64,000 nucleotides of DNA, taken from Dactylosporangium fulvum. GTDB taxonomy: Bacteria > Actinomycetota > Actinomycetes > Mycobacteriales > Micromonosporaceae. Shown here in pieces: positions 1-8,366 of this stretch. The stretch is from NCBI RefSeq assembly GCF_025137375.1, contig NZ_CP073720.1:7898501-7962500 (forward strand), read 5' to 3'. The notes below the pieces were generated by a model. The model saw only the letters and a list, made by a program, of their open reading frames with translations, was not told the origin of the DNA and made no database searches. Both the position numbers and the translations under genes were made by a program. The first letter of the stretch is position 1. The number at the start of each line of letters is the position of its first letter.

Positions 1-68
1 GTCCCGGGAGTTTCTCCGGCGGTTGCTGCTCGATCATGAGGACGTCCGCGCACGGGTACGCTCGCCGA

Positions 69-887
69 ATGGTGATCGAGCGGGATCTTCACGTGGCGGG
101 CGGGCGGATGCTGCGGGCGTACGACAGCGGGGGCGACGGGCCGGTGGTGTTCTGGCACCACGGCACCCCGCACACCGGGGCGATCCTCGCGCCGCAGCTC
201 GCCGGGGCGGTCGAGCGGGGCGTGCGGCTGGTGACGTACGCGCGGCCGGGCTACGGCGGGTCAACGCCAGTGCCAGGGCGGGACGTCGCCTCCGCCGCTG
301 ACGATGCCGCGGCCGTCGCGGACGCGTTCGGCGTGGAGCGGTTCGCGGTCATGGGCGCCTCCGGTGGCGGGCCGCACGCCCTCGCCTGCGCGGCCCTGCT
401 GCCCGACCTGGTGAGCGCGGTCGCCACGTTCGCCGGGCTCACGCCGTACACGAACGAGCGTTTCTGGTTCGAAGGCATGGCCGACGACGGTGCGCTGCGC
501 GCGGCGCTCGAGGGGCGCGAGGCCCGGCTGCGACACGCGGAGAGCGCGCAGTTCGATCCGGCGGTGTTCACCGACGCGGACTGGGCGGCGCTGAACGGGC
601 CGTGGGCGGCGCTCGGCGAGGATGCCGGCCGGGCCGCCGAGGGGGGTGTGGTCGGTCAGGTCGACGACGACCTCGCGTACGTATCGCCGTGGGGCTTCGA
701 CCCGGCGGACATCGCGGTGCCAGTGCTGGTCGTCCACGGCGACCAGGACCGGATGGTGCCCGTCCAGCACAGCGAGCGGCTCATGACGGTGCTGCCGGAC
801 GCGACCCGCTGGCCGCGACCCGACGACGGGCACGTGTCGGTCATGACAGCGTACGGCGACGCGCTGGACTGGCTCACCTCGCGCTGA
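69..887 (+). CDS. alpha/beta hydrolase
   Basis: Alpha/beta-hydrolase-fold enzyme of about 272 residues, probably cytoplasmic; substrate unknown. The oxyanion HG is in FWHHGTP near the N-terminus, the nucleophile elbow is MGASGGG, the acid is in VVHGDQDRMVP and the catalytic His is in DDGHVSV, so the catalytic triad looks complete. Length fits the family. An in-frame ATG at 36 also exists, but the domain begins right after the ATG at 69. The gene stands alone: downstream is a decayed gene on the other strand. Family assignment is firm, specific function is not. Confidence 0.85.
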   Translation: MVIERDLHVAGGRMLRAYDSGGDGPVVFWHHGTPHTGAILAPQLAGAVERGVRLVTYARPGYGGSTPVPGRDVASAADDAAAVADAFGVERFAVMGASGGGPHALACAALLPDLVSAVATFAGLTPYTNERFWFEGMADDGALRAALEGREARLRHAESAQFDPAVFTDADWAALNGPWAALGEDAGRAAEGGVVGQVDDDLAYVSPWGFDPADIAVPVLVVHGDQDRMVPVQHSERLMTVLPDATRWPRPDDGHVSVMTAYGDALDWLTSR

Positions 888-947
888 CACGGATCGCCCC
901 GGTTCGCCGGCTGGTGGCCGAAACCGTCGGCCACCAGGATTGTTCTA

Positions 948-1319
948 TCAGTGTCTTCGCCACCAGGTTGGTCGTCCGCGCATCCCGTGGTGCCAGGTGT
1001 CGCCTTGCTGTCGGGCGTCCACGAGGAGTTCCTCGTCGCGCTCGTACCGGTATTCGTGGCGCGGCTCGTGTGGGCTCCAGTTGCCGACGTACGGACGGAG
1101 GTCGTCGGGTCCGGGCGTCATGTCGAACGGCACGGCGGTGAGGCCGGTGCTGCCGGCGGTGGGATCGATACGGTCGGCGGTGGTCCGGCCCCAGGCAATC
1201 CAAGCGACGCGGTTGCTCGCGGTGGCGGGTCGTCGTCTAGCGAGGCGGATTGTTCGAGCGCGTCGCAGAACGCGCGCCATCTCCGCCGCCGCGACCCAGC
1301 GACACCACCGACCCGGCAC
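948..1319 (-). pseudogene. C-terminal fragment of a hypothetical gene, frameshifted (minus copy)
   Basis: The C-terminal part reads VAWIAWGR, TADRIDP, DDLRPYVGNWSPH and DTWHHGM. It is clearly homologous to the C-terminus of the plus-strand pseudogene ending at 2253 (WIAWGRAAADRIDP, TDLRPFLGEWSPH, SWHHGM). Upstream homology (RAFCDALEQS) is in another frame, so at least two small indels occur between about 1210 and 1290. It lies head to head with the other copy, the junction being near 1300. There is no start codon or N-terminal domain. It is the remnant of a paralogue, not a working gene; its function is unknown. Confidence 0.6.
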
Positions 1320-2253
1320 GCGTCTTTGCCGCCCTCGACGCCGACCCGACGAACATCAATGTCACCCAGGAGTCGCTGCCCCGTGCGTTGCAGCTGATCC
1401 GTCTGCTCGCCGCCGAGGCCAGCAAACGCGGTCACCGGGTGGGCGTCAACACCAAGACGAAACACCCGCGGGCGTACCTGCAGATCGGTCAGGCCCGCCG
1501 GGCGGTCACCCTCACCGAGGAGTACGACAGGTCCAGCACGTGCCCACCACCCAGGAACTGCGGGATCTACGTCGTCGCCCGTGGATGAGGCCTCCCGAGT
1601 TCGACACGGTCGCCTCGGGACGACTTCGCCTGGAGATCGCCCGGGACGGCTACGACAAGCGAGACACCTGGACCGACACCAAACGCGCCCGGCTGGAGCA
1701 GCGGCTCCGGCAGGTCATCCGGGACGTTGAGGCCAGCGCCACCGCCGATGAACAGGCACGACTCGCGTACCAGCGTGCGTAGGAGGAAGCCGCGGCGGAA
1801 CGCAGGCGGCAGGAGGATGCCACCCTCATGCAGTGGCGGGCCGCGATGGCCGACGCCCGCATCCGGGCCGTCGACAAGCTCCGCACGGACACCTTCCAGA
1901 ACGCCTACCAAGCGTGGACCGCCGCCGCCGACATCCGCGCGTTCTGCACCGCCCTCGAACAGGCGGCGACGAACGGTGACATCAACGACTCCGAGAACGT
2001 CGCCCGCTGGATCGCATGGGGCAGGGCCGCCGCCGATCGGATCGACCCCGCCTGCGGCACCCCGTCGTTGGCCGACGTCAGCTTCGACGTCGAACCCAGG
2101 CCCACCGACCTCCGCCCTTTTCTCGGCGAATGGAGCCCTCATCGTCCGCAGAAGGAGTACCGCTCCGAACGCGACGAACAAGCCCTCGCCGACACCCGGC
2201 ACCAGGCCGAGAGCTGGCACCACGGAATGCTCGGCCGCCGGACCTGGCGGTGA
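1300..2253 (+). pseudogene. hypothetical actinobacterial gene, broken by frameshift and in-frame TAG
   Basis: Homology runs through two frames. Residues reading DTTDPARVFAALDADP to TLTEEYDR are in one frame up to about 1530. HVPTTQELRDLRR, EFDTVASGRLRLEI and DTWTDTKRARLEQRL continue in the next frame, and that frame is interrupted by TAG at 1780-1782 before reading on through a charged helical stretch to WIAWGRAAADRIDP and SWHHGM. From memory this resembles a conserved actinobacterial hypothetical family whose normal N-terminus carries a helix-turn-helix-like region; that part is missing here. The last 142 residues (from ATG 1828) remain open and might be called as a gene, but they are only a C-terminal piece. 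Confidence 0.65.
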
Positions 2254-2438
2254 ACAGCGTCGGGCCCGGGAGGTGGGCGTCTACAGGTCGACAGCGGCGC
2301 GGAACCCTTGGCCTCGCACGGCAGGCGGCTGACGGTCCTGCCATGGCTGTACAAGCGCGACGGCCGGGCCGCCCACCGTTGCGGCACGAACTACGCTGCC
2401 GGACGCGGCGTCAGGATGCGGTCTGAGAGGATCTGCCT

Positions 2439-2939
2439 GTGCTAGGGGATAACGGATGGATGAACGAACGCGTCGGGAACGCACAACGGACTCATGTTCT
2501 CGACCTCCTGGGTAAGGCCGTTCAGGAGGGCTATCTCGACCTGTCCGAGTTCGACCAGCGAATGAACATCGTGACCTCAGCGAAGACGGCGCACGAGCTA
2601 CTTGGTCAGCTTTCGGATCTTCCGCCGCGGTTCCATTGGGATCCCAGGTCGTTGCCGCTCCCACCATCCGCGCCAATGACCGCGCCTCATCCTAATGCGC
2701 GCACGACCACCGTCGCGTCATTGGTACTAGCTATCGCGTCCATTCCCCTGGCGGTGTGTTATGGCATGGGAGGTCTATTTGGCATCGCCGCGGTCGTGCT
2801 GAGTATACCTGGATTGCGCAGTGCGAATGAACGCGGCAAGGCGATGACGGGACTCGTCCTTGGCTGTCTCGGGATAGTCGCGTCGATCGCCATGTTCTTC
2901 CTTTTAATGTTTACTCAAACGACGCCAACCACGCGCTGA
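2439..2939 (+). CDS. DUF1707/SHOCT-like membrane protein
   Basis: A 166-residue protein. Residues 9-62 (ERVGNAQRTHVLDLL, GYLDLSEFDQRM, ELLGQLSDLP) match DUF1707, the short domain found at the N-terminus of many actinobacterial membrane proteins. A proline-rich linker (70-88) and hydrophobic segments at about 91-124 and 136-158 follow, in the style of DUF4190. The GTG at 2439 is preferred because GAGAGG lies 8 bases upstream; an in-frame ATG at 2460 would still keep the domain. The role is unknown, and envelope or cell-division related functions are only suggested for relatives. Base composition is visibly less GC-rich than most of the window. Confidence 0.8.
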   Translation: MLGDNGWMNERVGNAQRTHVLDLLGKAVQEGYLDLSEFDQRMNIVTSAKTAHELLGQLSDLPPRFHWDPRSLPLPPSAPMTAPHPNARTTTVASLVLAIASIPLAVCYGMGGLFGIAAVVLSIPGLRSANERGKAMTGLVLGCLGIVASIAMFFLLMFTQTTPTTR

Positions 2940-2954
2940 CGGGCGATCTAGGCA

Positions 2955-2978
2955 CAATGCCGTTTAGTTAAGGCATTG
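2955..2978. repeat. 7-bp inverted repeat just upstream of the IS remnant
   Basis: CAATGCC at 2955-2961 and GGCATTG at 2972-2978 pair around a 10-base AT-rich loop, 16 bases after the DUF1707 stop codon. It could be a transcription terminator for that gene or part of the left end of the IS4-type element whose transposase remnant starts about 100 bases further on. Confidence 0.4.
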
Positions 2979-3080
2979 GTGCTGGTCAGCGTGGTGAGCT
3001 GACGAGGTCTCGTCTGGCCGGTACGGTGCCGTGGCGTGGCGTGGTCTGAAAATGGAGTCGCGGCGGCTGTGCAGGGTCGG

Positions 3081-3485
3081 TTGACCGATCGCATCGGGCT
3101 CGGGGTGGTGTCGGCCCGGTTCAGCCGGATCTGCTGGAAGAGGTGCTCAACCGCAGCGAGCGGCGGGAGCAGCGGGTCCGGCGGCTGCCGGCGCACGTGA
3201 TGATCCGGTATGTGATCGCGATGGGCTGTTCGCCCGGGCGTGCATGCCCTTGGCCGGGCCGGGCACGAAGGGCGTCTGGCTGGCCCGGCGGCTGGCCCGG
3301 CGCTGGCTGATGGCGATCGACGCGACCAGCCTACGATGTGGCCGGCACCCCGGCCGACGTGGAACGCTTCGGCTGGATGGGGTCGGGGCCGAAGGCGTCG
3401 GCGTACCAGAAACTGCACGTCGCAGTCCTCGCCGAGTGCGGCAGCCACGCGATCGTCGGGGCGGTGCTCGGGCTCGTGCCGTACC
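3081..3485 (+). mobile_element. IS4-family transposase remnant
   Basis: Pieces of an IS4-type transposase N-terminal half are spread over several frames: LTDRIGLGVVSARF near 3081, then DLLEEVLNRSERREQRVRRL and PAHVMIRYVIAMG, then LARRWLMAIDATS near 3296, then GTPADVERFGWMGSG and VAVLAECGSHAIVGAVLGLV up to about 3480. At least three frameshifts are needed and the catalytic C-terminal half is missing, so it cannot be active. No clear right-hand terminal repeat or target duplication was recognised. It sits between the DUF1707 gene and the end of the ECF42 sigma gene. Confidence 0.65.
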
Positions 3486-3588
3486 GGGGAACGTCCATGC
3501 CTCGTGGTCGGTGTCCTGGCTGAACCGGATGGTGTCGGCGGCCCCGTCGAGGAGATGTCGAGGAGATGCTGTCGGGCGTGTTTCCGGT

Positions 3589-4875
3589 TCACTGCGCTGG
3601 CGGCTCCTTGCTGGACTGGCCGCCGGCGTTGTGGGGGGTGAGTGCCTGCGCCATGCGGCTGAGCAGGAGTTGCCGTTCCTGTCTGGTCGGTGCGAGTTCG
3701 GCCGCGCGTTCCAGCTCGGCTGCGGCCTCGGTGTGGCGGCCGAGCCGGGTGAGGATGTCCCCGCGCACCGCGCCCAGCAGGTGGTAGTCGGCCATCCGGC
3801 GGTCGGCGAGCAGTGGTCGGGTCGTGGCGAGTGCGGCTTCGGGTCCGTCGACGTGGAGCACGGCGACCGCGCGGTTGAGCTCCACGACGGGTGACCGGGT
3901 GATCTGGGTGAGGGCGTCGTAGAGCGCGAGGATGGCGACCCAGTCGGTGACTGCGAACGTCGCCGCGCGGGCGTGGCAGGCGGAGATGGCGGCCTGCAGC
4001 GAAAACACGCCGAGGGGCCGGGCCAGGTCGAAAGCGCGGTCGAGCATGCTGAGGCCGTGCTCGACCAGCGTGCGGTCCCAGAGTCGACGGTCCTGGTCCT
4101 CGAGCCGGACCGGGATGCCGGCAGCGTCGACCCGGGTCCGGAAGCGGGAGGCCTGCAACTCCATGAGAGCGACCAGTCCGAACACTTCGGGCTCGGTCGG
4201 GGAGAGTCCTGCGAGGACCCGTCCCATCCGCATCGCCTCGACGGCGAGGTCGGCGCGGACGAGGTTCGTGCCTGACGAGGCCGAATAGCCCTCGTTGAAG
4301 ATCGCGTAGAGCACATCCAGCACCGCGCGCAGACGTTCGGGGAGTTCCCCGGCTGACGGGGCCTCGATCGGCACCCGCGCCTCGGCCAGGGTCCGCTTGG
4401 CGCGTGAGATCCGCTGCCCGATCGTCGCAGTGGGCACGAGGAAAGCACGGGCGACCTCGTCGGTCGTCAGCCCGCCGAAGAGCCTCAGTGTGAGCGCGAC
4501 CCGGGATTCGGGTGAGAGCACGGGATGGCACGTGGTGAACACCATGGTGAGCAGGTCGTCCGGGATCGGATCGAGTGCCTCGTCCGCGACATCGGCCAGC
4601 TCGCCCTCGTGCCCGGCAACGAGGAGCGGCGCCTTCCTACGGGCCGTCTCCTCGCGCCGGGCACGGTCGATCGCCTTGTGCCAGGCGGTCTTCATCAGCC
4701 AGGCACCCGGCCTCGGCGGGATGCCGTCAGCCGGCCACTGCTCCAATGCCGACACGAACGCCTCGGACACAAGATCCTCGGCGATGTCGAGGCTCCCGAT
4801 CCGGCGGGCGAGTGTCGCGATCAACTGAGGCGCCTCGATCCGCCACAACGCCTCGACCGACTTGCGCAGGTCCAT
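3589..4875 (-). CDS. ECF42-type RNA polymerase sigma factor with C-terminal TPR-like domain
   Basis: A protein of 428 residues. The N-terminal third holds sigma region 2 (IAEDLVSEAFVSALEQWP, GAWLMKTAWHKAIDRARR) and region 4 (LTLRLFGGLTTDEVARAF, PTATIGQRISRAKRTL). The rest is the long helical extension of this class (FNEGYSASSG, DLAVEAMRMGRVL, SPVVELNRAVAV, LLGAVRGDILTRLGR). Known family members lack an anti-sigma factor and are usually encoded beside DGPF/YCII-like proteins; the C-terminal extension is reported to control activity. Here the genes upstream are two 40-residue proteins and a DHFR-like protein. The ATG at 4875 opens the conserved MDLRKSVEALWR; a longer frame to 4983 overlaps the small gene ahead and is unlikely. 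Confidence 0.88.
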   Translation of the reverse strand: MDLRKSVEALWRIEAPQLIATLARRIGSLDIAEDLVSEAFVSALEQWPADGIPPRPGAWLMKTAWHKAIDRARREETARRKAPLLVAGHEGELADVADEALDPIPDDLLTMVFTTCHPVLSPESRVALTLRLFGGLTTDEVARAFLVPTATIGQRISRAKRTLAEARVPIEAPSAGELPERLRAVLDVLYAIFNEGYSASSGTNLVRADLAVEAMRMGRVLAGLSPTEPEVFGLVALMELQASRFRTRVDAAGIPVRLEDQDRRLWDRTLVEHGLSMLDRAFDLARPLGVFSLQAAISACHARAATFAVTDWVAILALYDALTQITRSPVVELNRAVAVLHVDGPEAALATTRPLLADRRMADYHLLGAVRGDILTRLGRHTEAAAELERAAELAPTRQERQLLLSRMAQALTPHNAGGQSSKEPPAQ

Positions 4876-4888
4876 GGCCGGGTCCGGT

Positions 4889-5011
4889 TCAGTCCGAGGC
4901 CGGGTCGAGCAACTGCTCGCTCTTGGCGAGCGCGTCAGCGTCGACAGTCCGGGCGAAGTCGGCGTTGCCCTCGTCGGCGGCATCGTCCTTGGTCATCACC
5001 ATCACACGCAT
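4889..5011 (-). CDS. 40-residue protein, possible DGPF/YCII-family remnant
   Basis: A short gene starting ATG at 5011 with GAGAGG about 11 bases ahead and ending TGA 13 bases before the ECF42 start. The product begins MRVMVMTKDD, much like the first strand of DGPF/YCII proteins that normally accompany ECF42 sigma factors, and then becomes short, acidic and alanine-rich, ending LLDPASD. It may be a truncated DGPF protein or a separate microprotein. Position and ribosome-binding site suggest it is translated in one transcript with the sigma gene. Function unknown. Confidence 0.55.
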   Translation of the reverse strand: MRVMVMTKDDAADEGNADFARTVDADALAKSEQLLDPASD

Positions 5012-5039
5012 GAGAAGGATCCTCTCGGTTGATCCGGTC

Positions 5040-5162
5040 TCAGTCCAGGCCGGTGGTCCGGCGCAGCAGACCGGCGATGAAATCGGTGTCGACCGTGTCG
5101 CCCTCGGCGAGGTCGACGACCTTACGGTCGCCGTTGCCCATCGACCGCAGGTCGTCGCTCAT
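5040..5162 (-). CDS. 40-residue acidic protein of the ECF42 operon
   Basis: ATG at 5162 is preceded by AGGAGC at a normal distance, 14 bases after the DHFR-like stop; it ends TGA 28 bases before the next small gene. The product is MSDDLRSMGNGDRKVVDLAE followed by GDTVDTDFIAGLLRRTTGLD. It is soluble and charged, without Cys, signal or membrane segment, and is not similar to the other 40-residue protein. I do not recognise it. The tight spacing (14 and 28 bases) argues for an operon of four genes ending in the sigma factor. Confidence 0.55.
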   Translation of the reverse strand: MSDDLRSMGNGDRKVVDLAEGDTVDTDFIAGLLRRTTGLD

Positions 5163-5176
5163 CTCGGTGCTCCTGT

Positions 5177-5725
5177 TCAGACGGTGGTGACGCGGTAGGT
5201 CGACACGACCACACCGGACTCGAAGGTGGTGGTCTCGAAGTGCTGCAGGCCGGTCGGGCTCTCAGCGCGGAACAGCGGCTCACCACTGCCCTTCAGAACC
5301 GGATAGGTCCAAATCTTGTACTCGTCGAGCAGCCCCGCCGTCGCGAGCGCATCAGTCAACCGGCCGTTACCCCAGATCAGGATGTCGGTGCCATCGTCCT
5401 CCTTGAGTGCCTTGACAGCGGTCAGCAGCTCGGCGCCGGCGATGACGGTCGTCGGGTTCCAGACGCTGGTGTCGACCGGCTGGGAAGCGACGACGTACTT
5501 GTGCATGGCGTTGACGTGGTCGGCGTACGGGTTCCCACCCATGTTGGGCCACGCCTGCGCCATGCCCTCGTAGGTGATGCGGCCCAGGAGCAGCGTGTCG
5601 GCGCTGAGCGTCAGGTCCAGGGCGTACTGCATGGCCGCCGGGTCGTTGTATGCCAGCGACCACTCGTGGGGGTTGTCGATGAAGCCGTCGACAGTGCTGT
5701 AGGTCGAAGCGATGATGCGTCGCAT
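5177..5725 (-). CDS. dihydrofolate reductase family protein (RibD C-terminal type)
   Basis: A 182-residue protein of the DHFR/RibD-C superfamily: MRRIIASTYSTVDGFIDNP at the start, DTLLLGRITYEGMAQAWP, and near the end ILIWGNGRLTDALATAGLLDE, the NADPH-binding pattern of the family. Such stand-alone proteins are annotated as dihydrofolate reductase family but are not the folate-pathway enzyme; the substrate is unknown. ATG 5725 with GGGGAG five bases before it is the start. It heads the transcript that continues through two 40-residue genes into the ECF42 sigma factor, so it is likely co-expressed with, and possibly a target of, that sigma factor. Confidence 0.85.
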   Translation of the reverse strand: MRRIIASTYSTVDGFIDNPHEWSLAYNDPAAMQYALDLTLSADTLLLGRITYEGMAQAWPNMGGNPYADHVNAMHKYVVASQPVDTSVWNPTTVIAGAELLTAVKALKEDDGTDILIWGNGRLTDALATAGLLDEYKIWTYPVLKGSGEPLFRAESPTGLQHFETTTFESGVVVSTYRVTTV

Positions 5726-6366
5726 CAGGTCTCCCCTGGTAGTGGGGCCGGCTTTTCCGGCCCGCACCCATCCTTCGCGCGACAACGCGCCGTTTCGACA
5801 TCAGAGCCAAAAAAATCTTTCATTCCCCGCGTCGTCCGACACAGCCCTCGATTCCTCGCTGCCCGGTGTCGCGATCGCGGCCGGGATTGCACTCCTCCGC
5901 ACGACCGCCGACCTCCCCTCGCCCCTCGCCGCGGGCATGATGACCGCCGCCTCGCAGACGGCTCTGCGTGATCGCGAGTTCGCCGAACCCATCACCGCCG
6001 GCGACGAACGGACGGGCAGCACGAGCACCACCAACCCCACCCACACCAGTTCGTCATCGTCGGCTTCGCCGCCCGTCAAGACGATCGAGGGAACGGCGGT
6101 CGACGACATCGACCTCACCGGTATGGAACCGGTCCCCGAGGTCGCGGGCCTGGCGGACACCTGGTGGCGGGGCGAGGACGCGGTGATCGCCATCTACCCG
6201 GGGCGAAGCTCTCGCGCTCGGATTCCCTGCCGCGCAGCATGCGACCATCTACGCCGATATCCGGGAACTCCCGATCTTCCTCGACTTCTGATCCGCAGAT
6301 ACGGCTGACGCGGGCAACTGACCGAGCCCCAGCAGATGTCCATCAGCAGGATCGCCGCATCCGCTC
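5726..6366. other. gene-poor, probably decayed region
   Basis: No convincing intact gene. The plus strand has frames with protein-like stretches, for example DDIDLTGMEPVPEVAGLADT near 6100 and FPAAQHATIYADIRELPIF near 6220-6290 in a different frame. These could be the end of a decayed gene, but I cannot name a family. Open frames on both strands are typical of GC-rich noise. The leftmost part must contain the promoter of the DHFR/ECF42 operon. Confidence 0.4.
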
Positions 6367-6609
6367 TCATGGTCCTGCGATCGAACCGTGCGGTCTGATC
6401 GGCCCGGCCGGCGCCGTCGGGCGCAGGCGAGCGGATTCGACCATGCCGTCGGGCGGCATGACCAGGATGGGTGCGGGTACCCCGGCCGACTGCCGCAGCA
6501 GCACCGGCTCGCCGCCCATCACGCTCACCACCTTGAGCTCGCCGATGGCGCGCAACCGGCTGACGAGGCTCGTGTACTCGGCCTCGAGCGAAGTGGCGCC
6601 GGTGGTCAC
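6367..6609 (-). CDS. 80-residue hypothetical protein coupled to MFS transporter
   Basis: Starts at ATG 6609, whose ATGA overlaps the stop of the MFS gene, so it should be translated by coupling. The product has an N-terminal helical part (SLEAEYTSLVSRLRAIGELK), a beta-rich middle (VVSVMGGEPVLL, PAPILVMPPDG) and a proline-rich tail. No membrane segment, no cysteines. I do not recognise the family. Its place as the last gene after the transporter and the CxxC protein suggests a role in the same pathway. Confidence 0.6.
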   Translation of the reverse strand: MTTGATSLEAEYTSLVSRLRAIGELKVVSVMGGEPVLLRQSAGVPAPILVMPPDGMVESARLRPTAPAGPIRPHGSIAGP

Positions 6610-7853
6610 GGTGACACCGGGGAGGCGCCCTCCGCGGCTTGTTCGCCGCCGGCCTCCTCGCGGTCGACCGGCTCGCGCCCGGCGTCGGTCCGCAGGTAGG
6701 CGAACGCGGTCAGGAGGCCCGACGCGGCCGACAGCGCGGCGAGGGTCAGCCAGAGCGCGCGGTCACCGACCGCGTCGCGCAGCGCCAACCCGCCCGCCGG
6801 CGCGACGACGAGCCCGATGGAGAAGGTCAGGCGGTAGGCGGCGAAGGCGCTGGTGGCGCCGCCCGTCATCTCGGCCAGCGCAGTCTGTGCGAACGGACCC
6901 CACAGCGCCTCTCCCACGACGAACGTCAGCCCGATCACCACCAGTGTCACCGCGGTCGGGCGCATCGACAGCAGCGCGAACGGTACGGCGAGCACCAGCA
7001 GGGAGGACGGTAGGACCCACCGCCACGGCCACAGGCCACCCACCCGGGCGATCAGCAGCTCCGCGCCGATGAGCAGCACCGGGACCGCACCGATGAGCAC
7101 GCCCCAGGTCCACGGAGCGAGCCCGTGACCGCTGACCAGGGTCACCGGCGCCACCACTTCGAACGCGAAGTACAGCGTCACCGACACGCATCCGAGCACC
7201 CAGAATCCGAGGAAGCGCCGGTCACCGAGGACCCGTAGCGCGGCCGGCAGCCCGGGGCGCGCGTCGGCCGCCACGACGATCTTCGGCAGGAACGCGCCAA
7301 CGGCCGCCGCGGCCGCAGCCACCACAGCCGCCGCGACCAGCCAGCCGATGCGATTCCACGACAGCAGCAGCGCGCCGGCCAATGCGCCGGCAAAGCCGCC
7401 GGCGTATTGTGCAGCGCTCATCAACGCGTAGGCACTGCTCCACTGCTCCTCGGGAACGTACGCCGCGACGAGACTCTGCTCGACGGCCTGGCCGAGGCCG
7501 TTGCCGGCGAGAATCGCGCACAGCAGCCAGAATGCGGCCGCACCGGGCAGCACCGCGACGGCCAGGGCGAGCACCAGGCATCCCGCGGCCAGCCAGGCTC
7601 GCAGGCCGGCCAGGACGAGCCGGCGGTCGAGCCGGTCGACGAGCACGCCACCGCCGATCGCCACGACCGCGGCGATCACGGCCGACACGGCCAGTCCGGC
7701 ACCCACGACGGACGAGGGCAGCTGGAGGTACCGAGTGCCCCAGACACCGACAAGCGCCCACACGCCGCTCAGCGCCGTCCAGTACAGCAATGAACCCAGT
7801 GCCAGCAGACGCGCCGCCGCCGGCAGCCGGGAGAGGTTACCGGCTGCGCTCAT
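6606..7853 (-). CDS. MFS transporter
   Basis: A 415-residue membrane protein with about twelve hydrophobic segments, typical of the major facilitator superfamily. The loop between helices 2 and 3 reads GGVLVDRLDRRLVLAGLR, close to the MFS motif A pattern (G-x-x-x-D-R-x-x-R-R). Likely an exporter; substrate unknown. The start ATG at 7853 overlaps the stop of the upstream frameshifted gene, and the stop overlaps the next start, so the three are one coupled operon. The genes before it look like remains of a peptide-modification locus, so export of a small molecule or peptide is a reasonable but unproven guess. Confidence 0.85.
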   Translation of the reverse strand: MSAAGNLSRLPAAARLLALGSLLYWTALSGVWALVGVWGTRYLQLPSSVVGAGLAVSAVIAAVVAIGGGVLVDRLDRRLVLAGLRAWLAAGCLVLALAVAVLPGAAAFWLLCAILAGNGLGQAVEQSLVAAYVPEEQWSSAYALMSAAQYAGGFAGALAGALLLSWNRIGWLVAAAVVAAAAAAVGAFLPKIVVAADARPGLPAALRVLGDRRFLGFWVLGCVSVTLYFAFEVVAPVTLVSGHGLAPWTWGVLIGAVPVLLIGAELLIARVGGLWPWRWVLPSSLLVLAVPFALLSMRPTAVTLVVIGLTFVVGEALWGPFAQTALAEMTGGATSAFAAYRLTFSIGLVVAPAGGLALRDAVGDRALWLTLAALSAASGLLTAFAYLRTDAGREPVDREEAGGEQAAEGASPVSP

Positions 7854-8366
7854 GCGGCCGTCAGCGTCCCGTCACCACAGACCGGACAGGCCACGTCCCG
7901 ATCAACCTTGATCTTGCGGTGCGCCTCGTACGCGTTGATGTCGACACTCACCGCGTTCTCCAGCAACGGACTCGGCTCGAATTCGGCCAGGAAGCGGGTG
8001 GCCTCCCAGATAGCCAAGCCTCCGCTGATCGCCTGCCGGGGCGCCAGCGCGGCTTTCGGACCGGCGCCGGCCTCGCGCTGGGCGGTTGGGCCCAGCCAGC
8101 CGCGCGCCGTCAGCGCGTCCTGCAGCCGCGCGGCCGCATCGGGGGCGGCCGCGCCGGTGTGGCCTGCGCGGAGCGCTGTGCTGGGCCAGCAACAGATCGG
8201 CGAGCGTGTCGGCAGCGACGAGCGAGCGCCGCCTGGTCCGCGGATCGCTGATGAGCAGGCGTCCCCCCGGCTGTACCTGGCCGCCGACCGGCCCGGCCTC
8301 GGGGCGGATCGACAGCAGCTCGGCCCGGACCGCGTTCGTCGCCGTCGATGTCGTGACAGAGGTCAT
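7850..8366 (-). pseudogene. frameshifted gene ending in CPVCGDG, possibly a ThiF/TOMM leader-binding-like protein
   Basis: Translation starts at ATG 8366 (ATGA overlap with the small gene before it) with MTSVTTSTATNAVRAELLSI and LLISDPRTRRRSLVAADTLA. Protein-like sequence then moves to another frame near 8180: LQDALTARGWLGPTAQREAG, QAISGGLAIWEATRFLAEFE, SVDINAYEAHRKIKVDRD and a terminal CPVCGDG before the stop that overlaps the MFS start. A terminal C-x-x-C after a d-x-x-x-x-x-h-r pattern recalls the C-terminus of E1-like/leader-binding proteins of azol(in)e RiPP clusters, but no adenylation domain is present, so this is a weak hint. A two-base deletion or a sequencing error would both explain the break. 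Confidence 0.5.

Noticed and set aside
3240..4288. Plus-strand frames opposite the ECF42 gene
   Set aside because: They are antisense to a clear sigma factor, and the leftmost ones only reflect the IS4 remnant.
5801..6193. Open frames on both strands in the DHFR-upstream region as genes
   Set aside because: Neither strand has a ribosome-binding site, a domain, or consistent frame character; the region is described only as decayed.
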